Notes: generated from the sequence alone by a model not told the origin. DNA of 64,000 nt from Boswellia sacra (GCA_013180625.2 SNVD02002289.1:930001-994000), one strand, 5' to 3'. Counted from the stretch's first letter, positions 1 through 10,565 are shown. Numbers and translations: made by a program.

Positions 1-19
1 TGCCATACCTAGGTCAACA
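1..19 (+). repeat. Tail of 5' LTR of the Ty1/copia element
   Basis: The first 19 bases match the last 19 bases of the LTR that ends at 10889 (TGCCATAcCTaGGTCAACA against TGCCATAtCTgGGTCAACA), and the tRNA-Met primer site follows at once. The rest of the 5' LTR lies left of the window. Confidence 0.85.
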
Positions 20-21
20 AG

Positions 22-33
22 TGGTATCAGAGC
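22..33 (+). other. Primer binding site of the copia element (tRNA-iMet)
   Basis: TGGTATCAGAGC is the standard plant LTR-retrotransposon primer site complementary to the 3' end of initiator tRNA-Met. It lies two bases after the LTR end and fixes the + orientation of this element. Confidence 0.95.
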
Positions 34-74
34 AAGGTTGCTCAATTTTTTAAATCTTAATCGATTTTTGAGCT

Positions 75-1355
75 ATGACAACTTTTAATTCAACTTCATA
101 TGTTGAGGGACTTTCTATCTCTAGACCTCCATTTTTTAATGGAAGTGATTACTCTTATTGGAAAACTAGAATGAGTATTTTCTTGAAATCTTTTGATTAT
201 GATTTGTGGTCTATTGTTTTGGAAGGACCTTTTGTTCCTACCAAAATTGAAAATGGGGAATGCATGCTTAAAGAACCTAAAAAGTTTAGTGAAGATGATA
301 AAAAGAAATTGAGTTTGAATGCTAAAGCTATGAATGTGTTATATTGTGCTCTAGATAGAAATGAGTTTAATAGAATATCTACTTGTTCTACGGCACAAGA
401 AATATGGCACACACTTGAAGTAACTCATGAAGGAACTAGTCAAGTTAAAGAATCTAAAATTAGTATGCTAGTTCATAGTTATGAGCTTTTTAAGATGAAA
501 CAATGAATCAATTTCTGAAATGTTTACTAGATTTACGGATATTATTAATAGTTTGAAATCTCTTGGTAAATCTTATTCTAATGTTGAAATGGTGAGAAAG
601 ATTCTTAGGTGTCTACCAAAATCTTGGGAGCCAAAGGTGACGGCAATTCAAGAAGCAAATGACCTCACCAAACTACCATTAGAAGAACTTATGGGTTCTC
701 TCATAACTCTTGAAATCATCTTGAAGGAGAATGAAGAAGAAGATTGCAAAGTGGCAAACATGTGCTTCATGGCTTTAAGAGAAAATGAGATAAGTATTCT
801 AAACCATGATCCTAAGCTTTCATATGATGAATTACTTGAAGCATTCCAAAATTTATATGTGCAAGTTGATAGGCAAAATTCAAAAATCAATGCTTTCAAA
901 AAGAAGTTAAAAATCATGTTATCTCAATTAGAGGAGTTGGTAGAAATAAATGAAGCTTTAGAAAATGAAAATGAAATTTTAAAGCAAAAAGATTTTGAAA
1001 GTTTGGAAAGTCAAATACATTTATTAAAAACTGAAAATGACATTTTAAAACAAAAGGATTTTGATAAATTGGAGAAACAAAATGCTATTTTGAAAAAGGA
1101 AAATAATGACTTAAGAAATATTGTTGATAGTTTTACAAAAAGCACAAAAAATTTGAATTCTATGTTACAAAACTAAAGGTGTGTTTTTGATAAAAGAGGT
1201 TTAGGATATAAAACTCATAAAAATCAAAAGTATTTTAAAAACTATTTTATTCATGCATCTTCTAGGAATAATCCTAATCATTCATGTACTTATTGTGGAA
1301 GAAAAGGACACAAAGTACATTCTTGCTATATTAAGAGAAATCCTAATTTGAAATA
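75..1355 (+). pseudogene. Ty1/copia gag (SIRE-type), frameshifted
   Basis: Capsid/nucleocapsid protein of a Ty1/copia retrotransposon. The start at 75 follows the primer site by about 40 bases and opens with the usual N-terminal block (RPPFFNGSDYSYWKTRM). The first frame stops at 504-506; homologous sequence resumes at about 511-520 in another frame (EMFTRFTDIINSLKSLGKSY), which indicates a 2-base loss. The second frame has a coiled-coil-like, Lys/Glu/Asn-rich stretch (about 900-1170) and a TAA at 1174. Past that stop the same frame continues to a CCHC zinc knuckle at 1285-1326 (CTYCGRKGHKVHSC), then stops again near 1355. The UBN2-like gag and the long coiled-coil middle fit the SIRE lineage. 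Not functional as read. Confidence 0.85.
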
Positions 1356-1462
1356 AATATGGGTTACAAAAAGTATCATAACTAACCCCCAAGGACCCAA
1401 TAACATTTGGGTACCAAAAAGTCGCTCTTTTAATGTTGATTGTAGAAACAAAGGAGTGGCAA

Positions 1463-2643
1463 ACACAAGTGGTACTTAGATAGTGGATGCTCAAGGCATA
1501 TGACTAGAGATGCCTCCAAGTTCTCAAGATTAATCATGAAGAAAGGAGGATATGTGACTTTCGGTGATAATGCCAAAGGAAGGGTAATCGGACATGGTGA
1601 TATTGGTAACCCTTCTTTACCTATTATTGAAGATGTTTTGCTTGTTCATGATTTAAAACATGATTTGATTAGCATTAGTCAATTGTGTGATAAGGGATAT
1701 TTTGTTGCTTTTGAATCTAATAGATGTGTCATTAAGGATGTTAGTAACAATAAGACATTATTTGTTGGTAATAGATGTGGTAATATTTATACAATTGATA
1801 TTGATGTTAATGATCATGTAGAAAATTGTTTCATTATTAATCATGATGCTTGGTTATGGCATAGAAGATTAGGTCATGCTAGCATGGACACAATTTCAAA
1901 AATTATAAAAGTGATTTAGTTAATGGTCTTCCAAAAATAAAATTTAAAAAGGATAAGATTTGTGATGCTTGTCAATTTGGAAAACAAGTGAGAACTTCTT
2001 TTAAACAAAAGAAATTTATTTCAACAAATAAACCTCTACAATTACTTCATTTGGATTTATTTGGACCATCAAGAACTCAAAGCCTTGGTGGAAAGTATTA
2101 TGTTTTTGTTATTGTGGATGATTATTCAAGATTCACTTGGGTATTATTCTTGAAAACTAAAAATGAGGCCATACAAGCTTTTTCAAAATTTGCAAAAAGA
2201 GTCCAAAATCAAAAAGGGTATTCTATTGTGTCCATTAGGAGTGATCATGGTGGTGAAGTAGACAATGTTGCATTTGAAAATCTTTGTGATGAAAATGGTT
2301 TTGAGCATAATTTTTCCTCACCTAGAACTCCACAACAAAATGGTGTTGTTGAAAGGAAAAATAGGACTATCCAAGAAATGGCTAGGACCATGTTACTTGA
2401 AAATAATTTGCCAAAATTTTTTTGGGCCGAAGCCGTTAATACCGCATGCTTTATAATCAATAGAGTCCATATTAGAGCTTTAATAAAGAAAACTCCTTAT
2501 GAACTTTGGAAAGGAAGAAAACCCAACATTTGATTTCTTAAAATTTTTGGATGTAAATGTTTTATTTTAAACACCAAGGATAACCTTGAAAAATTTGATG
2601 CAAAAGCTGATGTTGGAATTTTCCATAGTAAAGCATATAGAGT
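1463..2643 (+). pseudogene. Ty1/copia protease tip and integrase, broken
   Basis: The segment starts at the copia protease active-site block WYLDSGCSRHMT (about 1463-1505). The GAG-pre-integrase region follows, with the zinc-binding HRRLGHAS ... CDACQFGKQ pair, interrupted by a frameshift near 1908-1920. The integrase core runs from 1988: first Asp in HLDLFGP, second in RSDHGGE, Glu in VVERKNR, so the DDE triad is present. A TGA at 2531 interrupts the frame, but recognisable sequence (FLKIFGCKCF) continues in frame to about 2645, where a stop and a small loss follow. This enzyme inserts the cDNA into the host chromosome; here it is a relic. Confidence 0.85.
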
Positions 2644-2661
2644 TTAAAAAAAAAAAAACTC

Positions 2662-3093
2662 TTGCTATTGAAGAATCTATGTATGTTTGATGAAACTAAT
2701 GTGATTTCTTCAAAGAATTTAGATTATGATATTGTTGAGGTAAAAAGGCAAATCAAGGAATCAAGACTTGATGAAAAGAGCCAAAATGAATTACAACTTC
2801 AACAAGAAAAGCTTGAGGAAGTAAATGATTCTTCCCAAAAATTACCAAAGGAATGGAGGTACGCAAAAGCTCACCCTAAAGATCTTATTATTGGTGAACC
2901 ATCACAAGGTATGAGAACTGGATCTTCTTTTGAGAACTTTTGTAATCATTTTGCATTTGTCTCTCAATTTGAACCAAAATCTTTTAAAGAAGCCGAAAAT
3001 GACAAACGTTTGATTTTGGCTATCCAAGAAGAATTAAACCAATTTGAGAGAAATCAAGTTTGGGAATTAGTCCCTAGACCCAAATATGACTAA
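2662..3093 (+). pseudogene. Ty1/copia linker before reverse transcriptase; RT and RNase H absent
   Basis: The translation matches the linker that precedes copia reverse transcriptase (KEWRYAKAHPKDLIIGEP, then EELNQFERNQVWELVPRP). In the family this phrase leads straight into the RT domain. Here it ends at a TGA at 3091, and the sequence turns into the 3' non-coding region within a few dozen bases. No RT palm motif (YVDD) or RNase H is found in any frame before the 3' LTR at 3397. The element could only have moved with enzymes supplied by relatives, or it lost pol after insertion. Confidence 0.8.
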
Positions 3094-3396
3094 ACTCCTT
3101 AGTCAAGTAGATTTTGTATAATTAGAAGAGAATTAGGCATGTTGGATATGTCTTAATTTTGCTTTTATATGATAATCTTTGAATGGTAGCATATGTTAAG
3201 GGGGAGAATATATTTAGGGGGAGTAGTTAATTTGATTAATTCTTTTTGATGATAACAAAAAGGGGAGAAATGGTTGGATTGCTTATATTCATAACAAGTG
3301 CCATTTTTTTGTTTATTCTTGATTTTATTTTCATTCTTTATTTTAGATATCATTTGAAAGCAATCAATGGTTTGTCATCATCAAAAAGGGGGAGAT
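3094..3396 (+). other. 3' non-coding region and polypurine tract of the copia element
   Basis: No coding signal. The stretch holds several G-rich purine runs (AAGGGGGAGAA near 3199, AGGGGGAG near 3217, AAAAGGGGAGAAA near 3256) and ends in AAAAAGGGGGAGA immediately before the LTR, the plus-strand priming polypurine tract. The repeated purine runs are typical of SIRE-type elements. Confidence 0.75.
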
Positions 3397-4027
3397 TGTT
3401 AGCCCTAAGGCTACATGATAATTTTGATGATAACAATACATATTGATTCATTGAGATTTACTAACATGTTTATTTATGTGCAAGAGTAAGATCATTGAAA
3501 TAATTGTAAAATCAAGAAGAGGCTTATTAAAATGAAGTGTTGAAGTTAAGGAGAAGACTACATGTTAAAGGCACCAAAGTTTAAGAACAAGGATTGACTC
3601 AAGGAATGTGACACATGAGCAATGTTCAATCAATTGGTCATATATATCTCTATAGATGTTCAACTGACGTGATTCTTAAGCCTTTGGAAAGCTTACTCAA
3701 TTTCTAACATTTCATATGTTTTAAATAAATTCAAATTTCAAGTGCAAGGTTGTCCAAATCATCATGCTAGTTGAAAGACAAATGGAAGCAGCTGACATGA
3801 GCACTGAATACTCTTTTGGACATATCTTGAGCCAGAAATATCAAAATTACTTGATTCTTGTGCATTGGAAAGAGGACTTAATGAGGCACATTTCATATGT
3901 TTTGAAGAAATTCAAATTTGAAATGGAAGGCCGACATAATTGACATGAAATTCGGTGGACTGACATAGAGAAGAAAAATCAACTCATATGACCACCGAAT
4001 GATTTTTTGTCTATATCTTGAGCTAGA

Positions 4028-4548
4028 TGTCACGAGCTTAGAGTTTAGCGTAGCTGATCGTGCGGCATTTAGACAACTTGAACCTGAAAGTTACTAAGTA
4101 AGCCTTGAAGTTTGCTTCTCGCTCAAGGAGAAGTTAGGACCGTTGAGCCAAAAGAGCTTTAGAGGCTAGAAGAAGAGATGGAACTTAGAGACAAGTATTG
4201 CTAATGCAAATGAGCTTTGTATTACACAAGGGAACTCTTACAATGCTTTGTGTTGTAATTTCTTGGATGCTTACAAATGAGCCTTGGAGGGGTATTTAGA
4301 CTAATCCACCTCCCAAATGAATGGCTAGGATTCAATACATCCAATGGCCATAAATGAGTCCTACCTAATTTAGGTGTGGTAGGTGAACTACCATTGACAT
4401 TGTATATTTACATGTGCTAGTTGTACATATTTGACTTTTCTAGAGTTTCTAGAAAATGGGCTTGGGTTTGCATGTCTTCTAGAAATCGGGCCAAGCCTTT
4501 GTGCACATTTTAGGCCACTCTAGCAAGCAAATTAGGCGGGCTGTGACA
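4028..4548 (-). repeat. Chromovirus 3' LTR
   Basis: 521 bp, TGTCACGAGC ... GGGCTGTGACA, the same length as the partner copy at 9193-9713. The inner edge is followed by TCCTCCCCCACC (4549-4560), which on the reverse strand is the polypurine tract. Confidence 0.92.
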
Positions 4549-4559
4549 TCCTCCCCCAC

Positions 4560-5690
4560 CTATTTCCGCGACGTCCTCGGCGCGCTCTCGTCCTTGTAGC
4601 GTTGGATGTGCTCGCCAAATTGCCACAAGAGGTCTTCGCGTTCCCAACTCGCCTCGCTGTCCGGAAGGTTTTTCCACTTCACCAAGTATTCGGTGTATGG
4701 TGGAACTCCTCTCTTTCGAATCACTCGATCCGCAAGGATGTACTCTACGTCCTTGTCGAATGAGGTGACGACGGCTATGGGTGCTCGTTTGGACTCGTTT
4801 CGACTTGGATCCTCCTTGTCCTCGTGGAAGGGCTTGAGGAAGCTCACATGGAAGACCGGATGGATCTTGAGGTTAGGAGGCAGCCGTACCTTGTAAGAGA
4901 CTTCACCCACTCGTTTGATAATTGGGAAAGGACCCTCGTATTTTCGCACCAACCCCTTATGCACTTTGCGAAGTGATTTGAATTGTTGGGGTAGGAGCTG
5001 GACGAGTACCAAGTCCCCCTCTTGGAATGCGAGGTGTCGTCTCTTTGTATTCGCCCATTTCTTCATTTTTTTGGCGGCCTTGTCCAAGCATGCTCTTGTG
5101 ATGTCGGCTTGCTCATGCCATTCTTTTGCAAGCTTGTAGGCCGCGGGGCTCTTTCCTCCATATGTCGAGGCTATGGCATGTGGAGTCATTAGTTGTTGTC
5201 CCGTCACAATCTCGAAGGGACTCTTGCCCGTTGCCTCGCTCCTTTGGAGGTTATATGAGAATTGGGCAACATCAAGCAACTTTGTCCAATCGTGTTGATG
5301 AGCGCTCACGTAATGCCTCAAATATAGCTCAAGCAAGGCATTTATGCGCTCAGTTTGTCCATCGGTTTGGGGATGAAAGCTTGTAGAGAAGCTTAAGTCG
5401 GTCCCCAACAATTTAAAGAGTTCTCCCCAAAATCGACCGGTGAAGCGAGGGTCACGATCACTTACAATGTTTTGTGGAACTCCCCATAGCTTCACTACAT
5501 GTTTGAGGAATGCTCGAGCGGCTTCGTCCGCTGTGCGATCCGTAGAAACGGGTATGAAGGTGACATATTTGCTAAACCGATCAATCACCACCATAATGCT
5601 TCCATACCCTTTGGACTTTGGTAAGGCCACGATAAAGTCCATCGACACGCTTTGCCATGGCCTTTCCGCTATTGGTAGGGGTTCAAGCAA
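4560..5690 (-). CDS. Chromovirus integrase with C-terminal chromodomain (open part)
   Basis: 376 codons open. The integrase core comes first: MDFIVALP holds the first Asp, SDRDPRF the second, DGQTERIN the Glu, so the DDE triad is complete. The GPY/F-type C-terminal module follows (KYEGPFPIIKRVGEVSYKVRLP), and a chromodomain occupies about residues 315-360 (EYILADRVIRK ... EYLVKWKNLP ... ASWERE). The chromodomain is thought to steer integration to histone-marked chromatin. The upstream HHCC zinc finger (HDFKWAGH ... CLVCQQDK, about 5725-5860) is cut off by a TAA near 5704, so the methionine at 5690 is not the natural start; in the live element this is part of one polyprotein. Confidence 0.9.
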   Translation of the reverse strand: MLEPLPIAERPWQSVSMDFIVALPKSKGYGSIMVVIDRFSKYVTFIPVSTDRTADEAARAFLKHVVKLWGVPQNIVSDRDPRFTGRFWGELFKLLGTDLSFSTSFHPQTDGQTERINALLELYLRHYVSAHQHDWTKLLDVAQFSYNLQRSEATGKSPFEIVTGQQLMTPHAIASTYGGKSPAAYKLAKEWHEQADITRACLDKAAKKMKKWANTKRRHLAFQEGDLVLVQLLPQQFKSLRKVHKGLVRKYEGPFPIIKRVGEVSYKVRLPPNLKIHPVFHVSFLKPFHEDKEDPSRNESKRAPIAVVTSFDKDVEYILADRVIRKRGVPPYTEYLVKWKNLPDSEASWEREDLLWQFGEHIQRYKDESAPRTSRK

Positions 5691-7327
5691 CCCCGCTGGA
5701 CGTTAGTGCTCAACCTTGTCTTGTTGGCACACAAGGCAAGTTCTCACATAGCCTTCCACATCTTCCCGCATCTGAGGCCAATAATTAGAATCTTGCACGA
5801 GTGTAAGGGTTCGTGCCATACCTGGGTGACCAGCCCACTTGAAATCGTGGCACTCCTTGATGATTTCCTTTCACAAGTTCCCATGTCTTGGTACAAACAA
5901 GCGATTCCCGGTTGTGAGGAGTAGGCCTTCATCAAGCCAAAAGCGTCGTGTTTTGCCCTCACTTGCCAGCTTCAAGAGATTCTTGGCTAAGGGATCGTGC
6001 TCTAGGCCTTGTTTGATGCGGTCAATGAGCACACTTTGTGGACGACTTGCACTTAGGGTGGCAAGTTCCGCCTTGCGACTTAGGGCATCGGCCACAACGT
6101 TTACCTTGCCCGCTTTTTACTCGAGCCTGTAGTTGAACTCGGCCCAGAAATCTTGCCATCTTGCTTGCTTGGGGCTGAGCTTCTTTTGAGTTTGAAAGTA
6201 GCTTGTTGCCACGTTGTCGGTTTTGATGACAAAGTGGGAACCAAGCAAGTAGTGTCGCCAAACCCGTAGGCAATGGATGATGGCGGTCATCTCCTTTTCT
6301 TGGACCGTATATCGATGCTCCGTGTCATTAAGCTTGCGGCTCTCGTATGCAATGGGGTGCCCTTCTTGCATTAGAACTCCCCCTATGGCAAAGTCGGATG
6401 CATCCGTGTGTATTTCAAAGGGCTTGGTGTGATCGGGTAGCACCAACACCGGTTCTTCACATATGGCCTTCTTTAGCTCCTCGAAGGCATGTTGGCACTT
6501 TTCAGACTAGTGCCATGAGCGGTTCTTTTTGAGAAGATCCATGAGAGGGGCAGCCTTGGCTGAGTAGCCCATGATAAACCGCCGATAGTAGTTAACCAAC
6601 CCAAGAAAAGATCTAAGCTCCGGTACCTTGGTTGGAGGCTCCCATTCTTGTATGGTCTTCACCTTTGCTTGATCCATCATGAGCTTTCCATCTCGTATCC
6701 GGTGGCCAAGGAACTCTACCTCTTGTTGGACAAATGAACATTTCTCCTTCTTGACATAGAGTTCGTTGTCGCGTAGCACTTGGAAGACTTGTTGGAGATG
6801 TTGCACATGCTATAGACCACAATATCATCCAAGTATACCACCACAAACTGATCGAGATATGGATGGAATAACTTGTTCATGAGGGTGCAAAATGTGGCGG
6901 GTGCATTGGTGAGACCGAATGGCATGACTAGAAATTCGTAAGCACCGTACCTTGTTACACATGCGATCTTTGGCTCGTCGCCTTTGGCAATGCGTACTTG
7001 GTAGTACCCCGATCTCAAGTCAAGCTTCGTGAAGTAGCAAGCCTTGCCAAGTTGATCAAATAACTCCGCAATGAGTGGAATCGGGTACTTGTTCTTGATT
7101 GTGATCTTGTTGAGTGCCCGATAGTCAATACACATGTGGAGGGATCCATCCTTCTTCTTTTGGAAGAGGACGGGTGCACCGTATGGAGCTTTGGAGGGTT
7201 GGATGTAACCCGCATCAAGTAAATCTTGTAGTTGCTTCTTCAACTCCGCAAGTTCGGGTGGCGCCATGCGGTAGGGCGCCATTGCTTGAGGTTTTGCACC
7301 GGGTTCCAACTCGATCTCATGATCCAC
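5691..7327 (-). pseudogene. Chromovirus reverse transcriptase, RNase H and integrase zinc finger, interrupted
   Basis: From the gag end toward integrase, the RT frame (6716-7327) carries [12 protein letters not shown] and the catalytic YLDDIVVYS. It is then lost by a small deletion or frameshift near 6810, and RT resumes in the next frame ([23 protein letters not shown]). A TAG stops that frame near 6507. RNase H is at 6117-6449 (EIHTDASDFAIGGVLMQEG), cut by a TAA near 6118. The C-terminal RNase H block MADALSRKAELATL (5871-6095) ends in a TGA, and the integrase zinc finger ends in a TAA near 5704. Most breaks are single-base transitions, the pattern expected from decay of methylated cytosines in a silenced element. 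Confidence 0.85.
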
Positions 7328-7333
7328 TTCCCG

Positions 7334-9157
7334 TCATGGAGGCAACTTCTTTGGAAGTTCTTGGGGCATGACATCCTTGTATTTCTCAAGGATGGCTTGG
7401 ATTTGCCTTGGCGTTGGGTCCTTGGCAATGGAAACATCCTCTCCATCGTTTAGTTCTCGAACGGTGGCAAGGAAACTTGGATCCTTCTTTATTCCCCGTT
7501 TGAATTGTAGTGCAGAGAGCATTTTGCCTTCAACTTTTGTTGCACGCTCCGCCATCACCATGCATGAATGACTCCCGTCGAGTATGTTGAGGGAGTTGGA
7601 AGATGGTATGGGGAAAGCATGGACTTGGTCGAAGAATTCCATGCCAAGCACTACTTGAAAATCATCCATGGGAACAATGGAGAAATCAAGCTTACCGTTC
7701 CATGTGCCAAGTTGCACCGAAGTCGTCTTGGACACTCCCAAGATTGCCTTGGCGGGTGAGTTTACCGCTTTGATGGTACCACCTCTGTTGGTGTATTTGA
7801 GGCCTAGCCGTTTGGCCTCGTCTTCCGAAATGAAGTTGTGCGTGGCTTCCGTGTCAAGCATTGCATGCACGTCTTTGCCATTGATTATGGCGCTCACGTA
7901 CATAAGACCCTTTTGCATAGATGTGGGCCTTTTTAATGTGCCAATGGTGCGGAGAGAACCCATCCCCGCTTGTGGCTCTTCATTGTTTACGCCCTCATGT
8001 TGAGCGGCAAGGGCGTTGAGGGTCTTCCTCTTTGGGCAATCCCGAACCCAATGAGGACCATCACATATAAAGCAAGGACTTTTAGGTTTAGGGGCTTCGA
8101 ACTTACCTTTGTTAGGCGTGTCTCGTTTGTCCCCTCCAAAAGCCTTGCGTGCACCACCATCCCTTCGGTCATGTCCTTTCTTGGCGTTCCGCTCTCCCCC
8201 ACCTTTGCCATGGTTGGGCTTTCTTTCCTTTGATTGGGATGTGTAGTCAACGAGGGATTCGGCTATGGCTATGGCGTCATCAAGGTTTTGCACGCCACGC
8301 CTCTCAAGCTCAACCCTTGCCCAATCCTTGAGCCCATCAAGAAAGTAGAAGAGGGAGTCTTTTTCGGACATACCTTCGATTTCAAGGATGATTGTGGTGA
8401 AGTCTTTGATATACTCGCGAATGGTGCCACTTTGCTTCAAACGGCGGAGGCGACCCCTTGCCTCCTTTTTCGCATTGCTTGGAGAGAAATGCTTCCGTAG
8501 CTCTCTCTTGAAATCCTCCCATGTGCGGAGGATGACGATGCCTTTGCCCGCGTCGCCATGCTTTCGACGCCACCACAATTGGGCCGCATCACGAAGGAAA
8601 GTAGGCGCAATGCCTATTCTCGAAGCATCATCATAGACACCTTTCGCCTCGAAATATTGCTCCAAGCCGAGTAGGAAGTTTTCGACTTCCGTAGTGTTGC
8701 GAGTGCCATGGTATGTGGCGGGAGTTGGCACTTGCATGTTGCTTAGCCCACTAGGAATTGAGTAGGAGGGGCTAGCACGTTCGCAAAGGTGCTTCTCCCA
8801 TTCCGTGCGAGATTCCTCCACTTCCGCACGGATTGCCCGCAACTCACGCTCCATAAAGCTTCGTAAGCTAGCGAGCTCTCGTGTGAGGTTTTCACTAAAC
8901 TCGAGTATTGTGGACTTTGTTGCTTGTGTGATCTCTCCATAATCCGTCTCTAGGCCTTCAAGACGATCGGAGAGGCCCTCGATAGCATTGTCCATACTCG
9001 AAAGAGATTGCTCTATGCTAACAACACGAGGCTCTAAGGATTCCGAGGAGGGAACTTTGGACTTACCTCGTTTTCCTTGTGGGCGTGGTTGAGGTTGAGG
9101 TTGTTCCTCACGTCCGTGGACTTGCTCCTCCATGGTCACTTCAATATCGGATGCCAT
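7334..9157 (-). CDS. Chromovirus gag and protease (open, truncated from pol)
   Basis: 607 codons open from an ATG 21 bases inside the primer site. A coiled-coil-rich N-terminus is followed by the gag core (about residues 145-260, with LFYFLDGLKDWARVELERRGV), a basic hinge and one CCHC knuckle (CFICDGPHWVRDC). The aspartic protease follows, with MLDTEATHNFISE at about residue 433. The family motif has Gly where this copy has Glu (DTE instead of DTG), which should inactivate the protease. The frame ends in a TGA at 7334 just before the RT frame at 7327, so gag-protease is separated from RT by one premature stop. The long open frame shows gag is the best-preserved part. Confidence 0.88.
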   Translation of the reverse strand: MASDIEVTMEEQVHGREEQPQPQPRPQGKRGKSKVPSSESLEPRVVSIEQSLSSMDNAIEGLSDRLEGLETDYGEITQATKSTILEFSENLTRELASLRSFMERELRAIRAEVEESRTEWEKHLCERASPSYSIPSGLSNMQVPTPATYHGTRNTTEVENFLLGLEQYFEAKGVYDDASRIGIAPTFLRDAAQLWWRRKHGDAGKGIVILRTWEDFKRELRKHFSPSNAKKEARGRLRRLKQSGTIREYIKDFTTIILEIEGMSEKDSLFYFLDGLKDWARVELERRGVQNLDDAIAIAESLVDYTSQSKERKPNHGKGGGERNAKKGHDRRDGGARKAFGGDKRDTPNKGKFEAPKPKSPCFICDGPHWVRDCPKRKTLNALAAQHEGVNNEEPQAGMGSLRTIGTLKRPTSMQKGLMYVSAIINGKDVHAMLDTEATHNFISEDEAKRLGLKYTNRGGTIKAVNSPAKAILGVSKTTSVQLGTWNGKLDFSIVPMDDFQVVLGMEFFDQVHAFPIPSSNSLNILDGSHSCMVMAERATKVEGKMLSALQFKRGIKKDPSFLATVRELNDGEDVSIAKDPTPRQIQAILEKYKDVMPQELPKKLPP

Positions 9158-9178
9158 TTGCTCTTGTGCTTGAACCGT

Positions 9179-9190
9179 GCTCTGATACCA
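9179..9190 (-). other. Chromovirus primer binding site (tRNA-iMet)
   Basis: GCTCTGATACCA on + is the reverse complement of TGGTATCAGAGC. It lies two bases inside the LTR at 9193 and fixes the reverse orientation. Confidence 0.95.
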
Positions 9191-9192
9191 AC

Positions 9193-9713
9193 TATCACGA
9201 GCTTAGAGTTTAGCGCAGCTGCTCGTGCGGCACTTAGACAACTTGAACCCGAAAGTTGCTAAGTAAGCCTTGAAGTTTGCTTCTCGCTCAAGAAGAAGTT
9301 AGGACCGTTGAGCCAAAAGAGCTTTAGAGGCTAGAAGAAGAGAAGGAACTTAGAGGCAAGTATTGCTAATGCAAATGATCTTTGTATTACACAAGAGAAC
9401 TCTTACAATGCTTTGTATTGTAATTGCTTGGATGATTACAAATGAGCCTTGCAGGGGTATTTATACTAATCCTCCTCCCAAATGAATGGCTAGGATTCAA
9501 TACATCCAATGGCCATAAATGAGTCCTACCTAATTTAGGTGTGGTAGGTGAACTACCATTGACATTGTATATTTACATGTGCTAGTTGTACATATTTGAC
9601 TTTGCTAGAGTTTCTAGAAAATGGGCTTGGGTTTGCATGTCTTCTAGAAATCGGGCCAAGCCTTTGTGCACATTTTGGACCACTCTAGCAAGCAAATTGG
9701 GCGGGCTGTGACA
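9193..9713 (-). repeat. Chromovirus 5' LTR
   Basis: 521 bp, partner of 4028-4548. The inner end reads TATCACGAGC where the other LTR has TGTCACGAGC, so the terminal dinucleotide is mutated on this side; the outer end GGGCTGTGACA is intact and followed by TAGA. Confidence 0.92.
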
Positions 9714-10096
9714 TAGAGATATCCAAATGACTTGATTCTTGTGGTATTGGAAAGATAATTCAATGTATAAAATTTCATATTCTTTCAAGAAATTCAAATT
9801 TCAAACAAAAGGCTGACATAATACACATGCAAGTCGGTGGACTGACACACGGAAGAAAAATCAAGTCACATGAGCACTGAATGGTGTTTTGGCCATATCT
9901 TGAGCTACGGATATCCAAATGACTTGATTTTTGATACGTTGGAAAGCTTATTTAATTTTACAGATCTTTTATGTTTTGCATATTTTTAAATTTCAAACAT
10001 AACATTGACAAAAATGGTAGACAACATTACGGTTTTTATGGTGGGTAGAAAATTTGGATTTGGTGTATTCACTTGATTAAGTTCATCTCATTTGCC

Positions 10097-10104
10097 TATA
10101 AAAA
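10097..10104 (+). promoter_or_regulatory. Probable TATA box of the copia LTR
   Basis: TATAAAAA in the context TTTGCCTATAAAAAGAGCCC, within the right part of the 3' LTR. This is the usual form and place of the U3/R promoter in SIRE-type LTRs. The following sequence (gcattcagtaagagc) would lie near the transcription start. Confidence 0.6.
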
Positions 10105-10304
10105 GAGCCCTTCTCCCATGCATTCAGTAAGAGCAAGAGAAGCATCTATCAAGCAAAAAACAAGAGAAATATCAAGTCTAGAGAGCTTTTATATTCTTTA
10201 TCTACTCTTTGAAGAGAGTTGTACTTTTGTTGTAAAAATTAACCTTGTTCTTGTATTGTGGTGAGAGTGAGATATTCTTGTAAAGGATAATAGTTATCCT
10301 TGAG

Positions 10305-10565
10305 AGAACTCTTGTTGTGGTGTTATCAAGAGTTGAAGGAAGTTGCCTTGGTGAGGTTGTTCATCAAGAAGAACTCTTGGTGTGGTGTTATCAAGAGTTG
10401 AAGAAAGTTGCCTTGGTGAGGTTGTTCATCAAGAAGAACTCTTGTGTGGTGTTATCAAGAGTTGAAGGAAGTTGCCTTGGTGAGGTTGTTCATCAAGAAG
10501 AACTCTTGGTGTGGTGTTATCAAGGGTTGGAAGAAAAAGTCTTGGTGAGGTTGTTCATCAAGCAA
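10305..10565 (+). repeat. Four-unit tandem repeat (about 65 bp) in the copia LTR
   Basis: Four contiguous copies of a unit that begins GAACTCTTG, contains GTGTTATCAAGAGTTGAAG and ends GAGGTTGTTCATCAAGAA. Units two and three are nearly identical; the fourth is diverged (GGGTTGGAAGAAAAAGTC). There are no spacers. It lies downstream of the TATA box, so it is probably in the R/U5 leader. Confidence 0.9.

Larger units (their letters stand above)
4028..9713 (-). mobile_element. Complete Ty3/gypsy chromovirus (Galadriel-like), nested in the copia LTR
   Basis: This is a 5686-bp element in reverse orientation: 3' LTR 4028-4548, pol and gag 4560-9157, primer site 9179-9190, 5' LTR 9193-9713. It is flanked by TAGA at 4024-4027 and 9714-9717, a 4-base direct repeat (5 is usual; the fifth base does not match). 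Domain order gag-PR-RT-RH-INT plus a C-terminal chromodomain defines a chromovirus. The short length, tRNA-Met primer and chromodomain type suggest the Galadriel lineage, with Reina the alternative. The two LTRs differ at roughly 20 positions by eye, so it is not a recent insertion. Confidence 0.9.

Noticed and set aside
4606..8636. Numerous plus-strand frames across the chromovirus
   Set aside because: Shadows of the minus-strand gag-pol frames.
10305..10565. CRISPR-like regular repeats
   Set aside because: Units are contiguous, without spacers, in a plant retrotransposon LTR.
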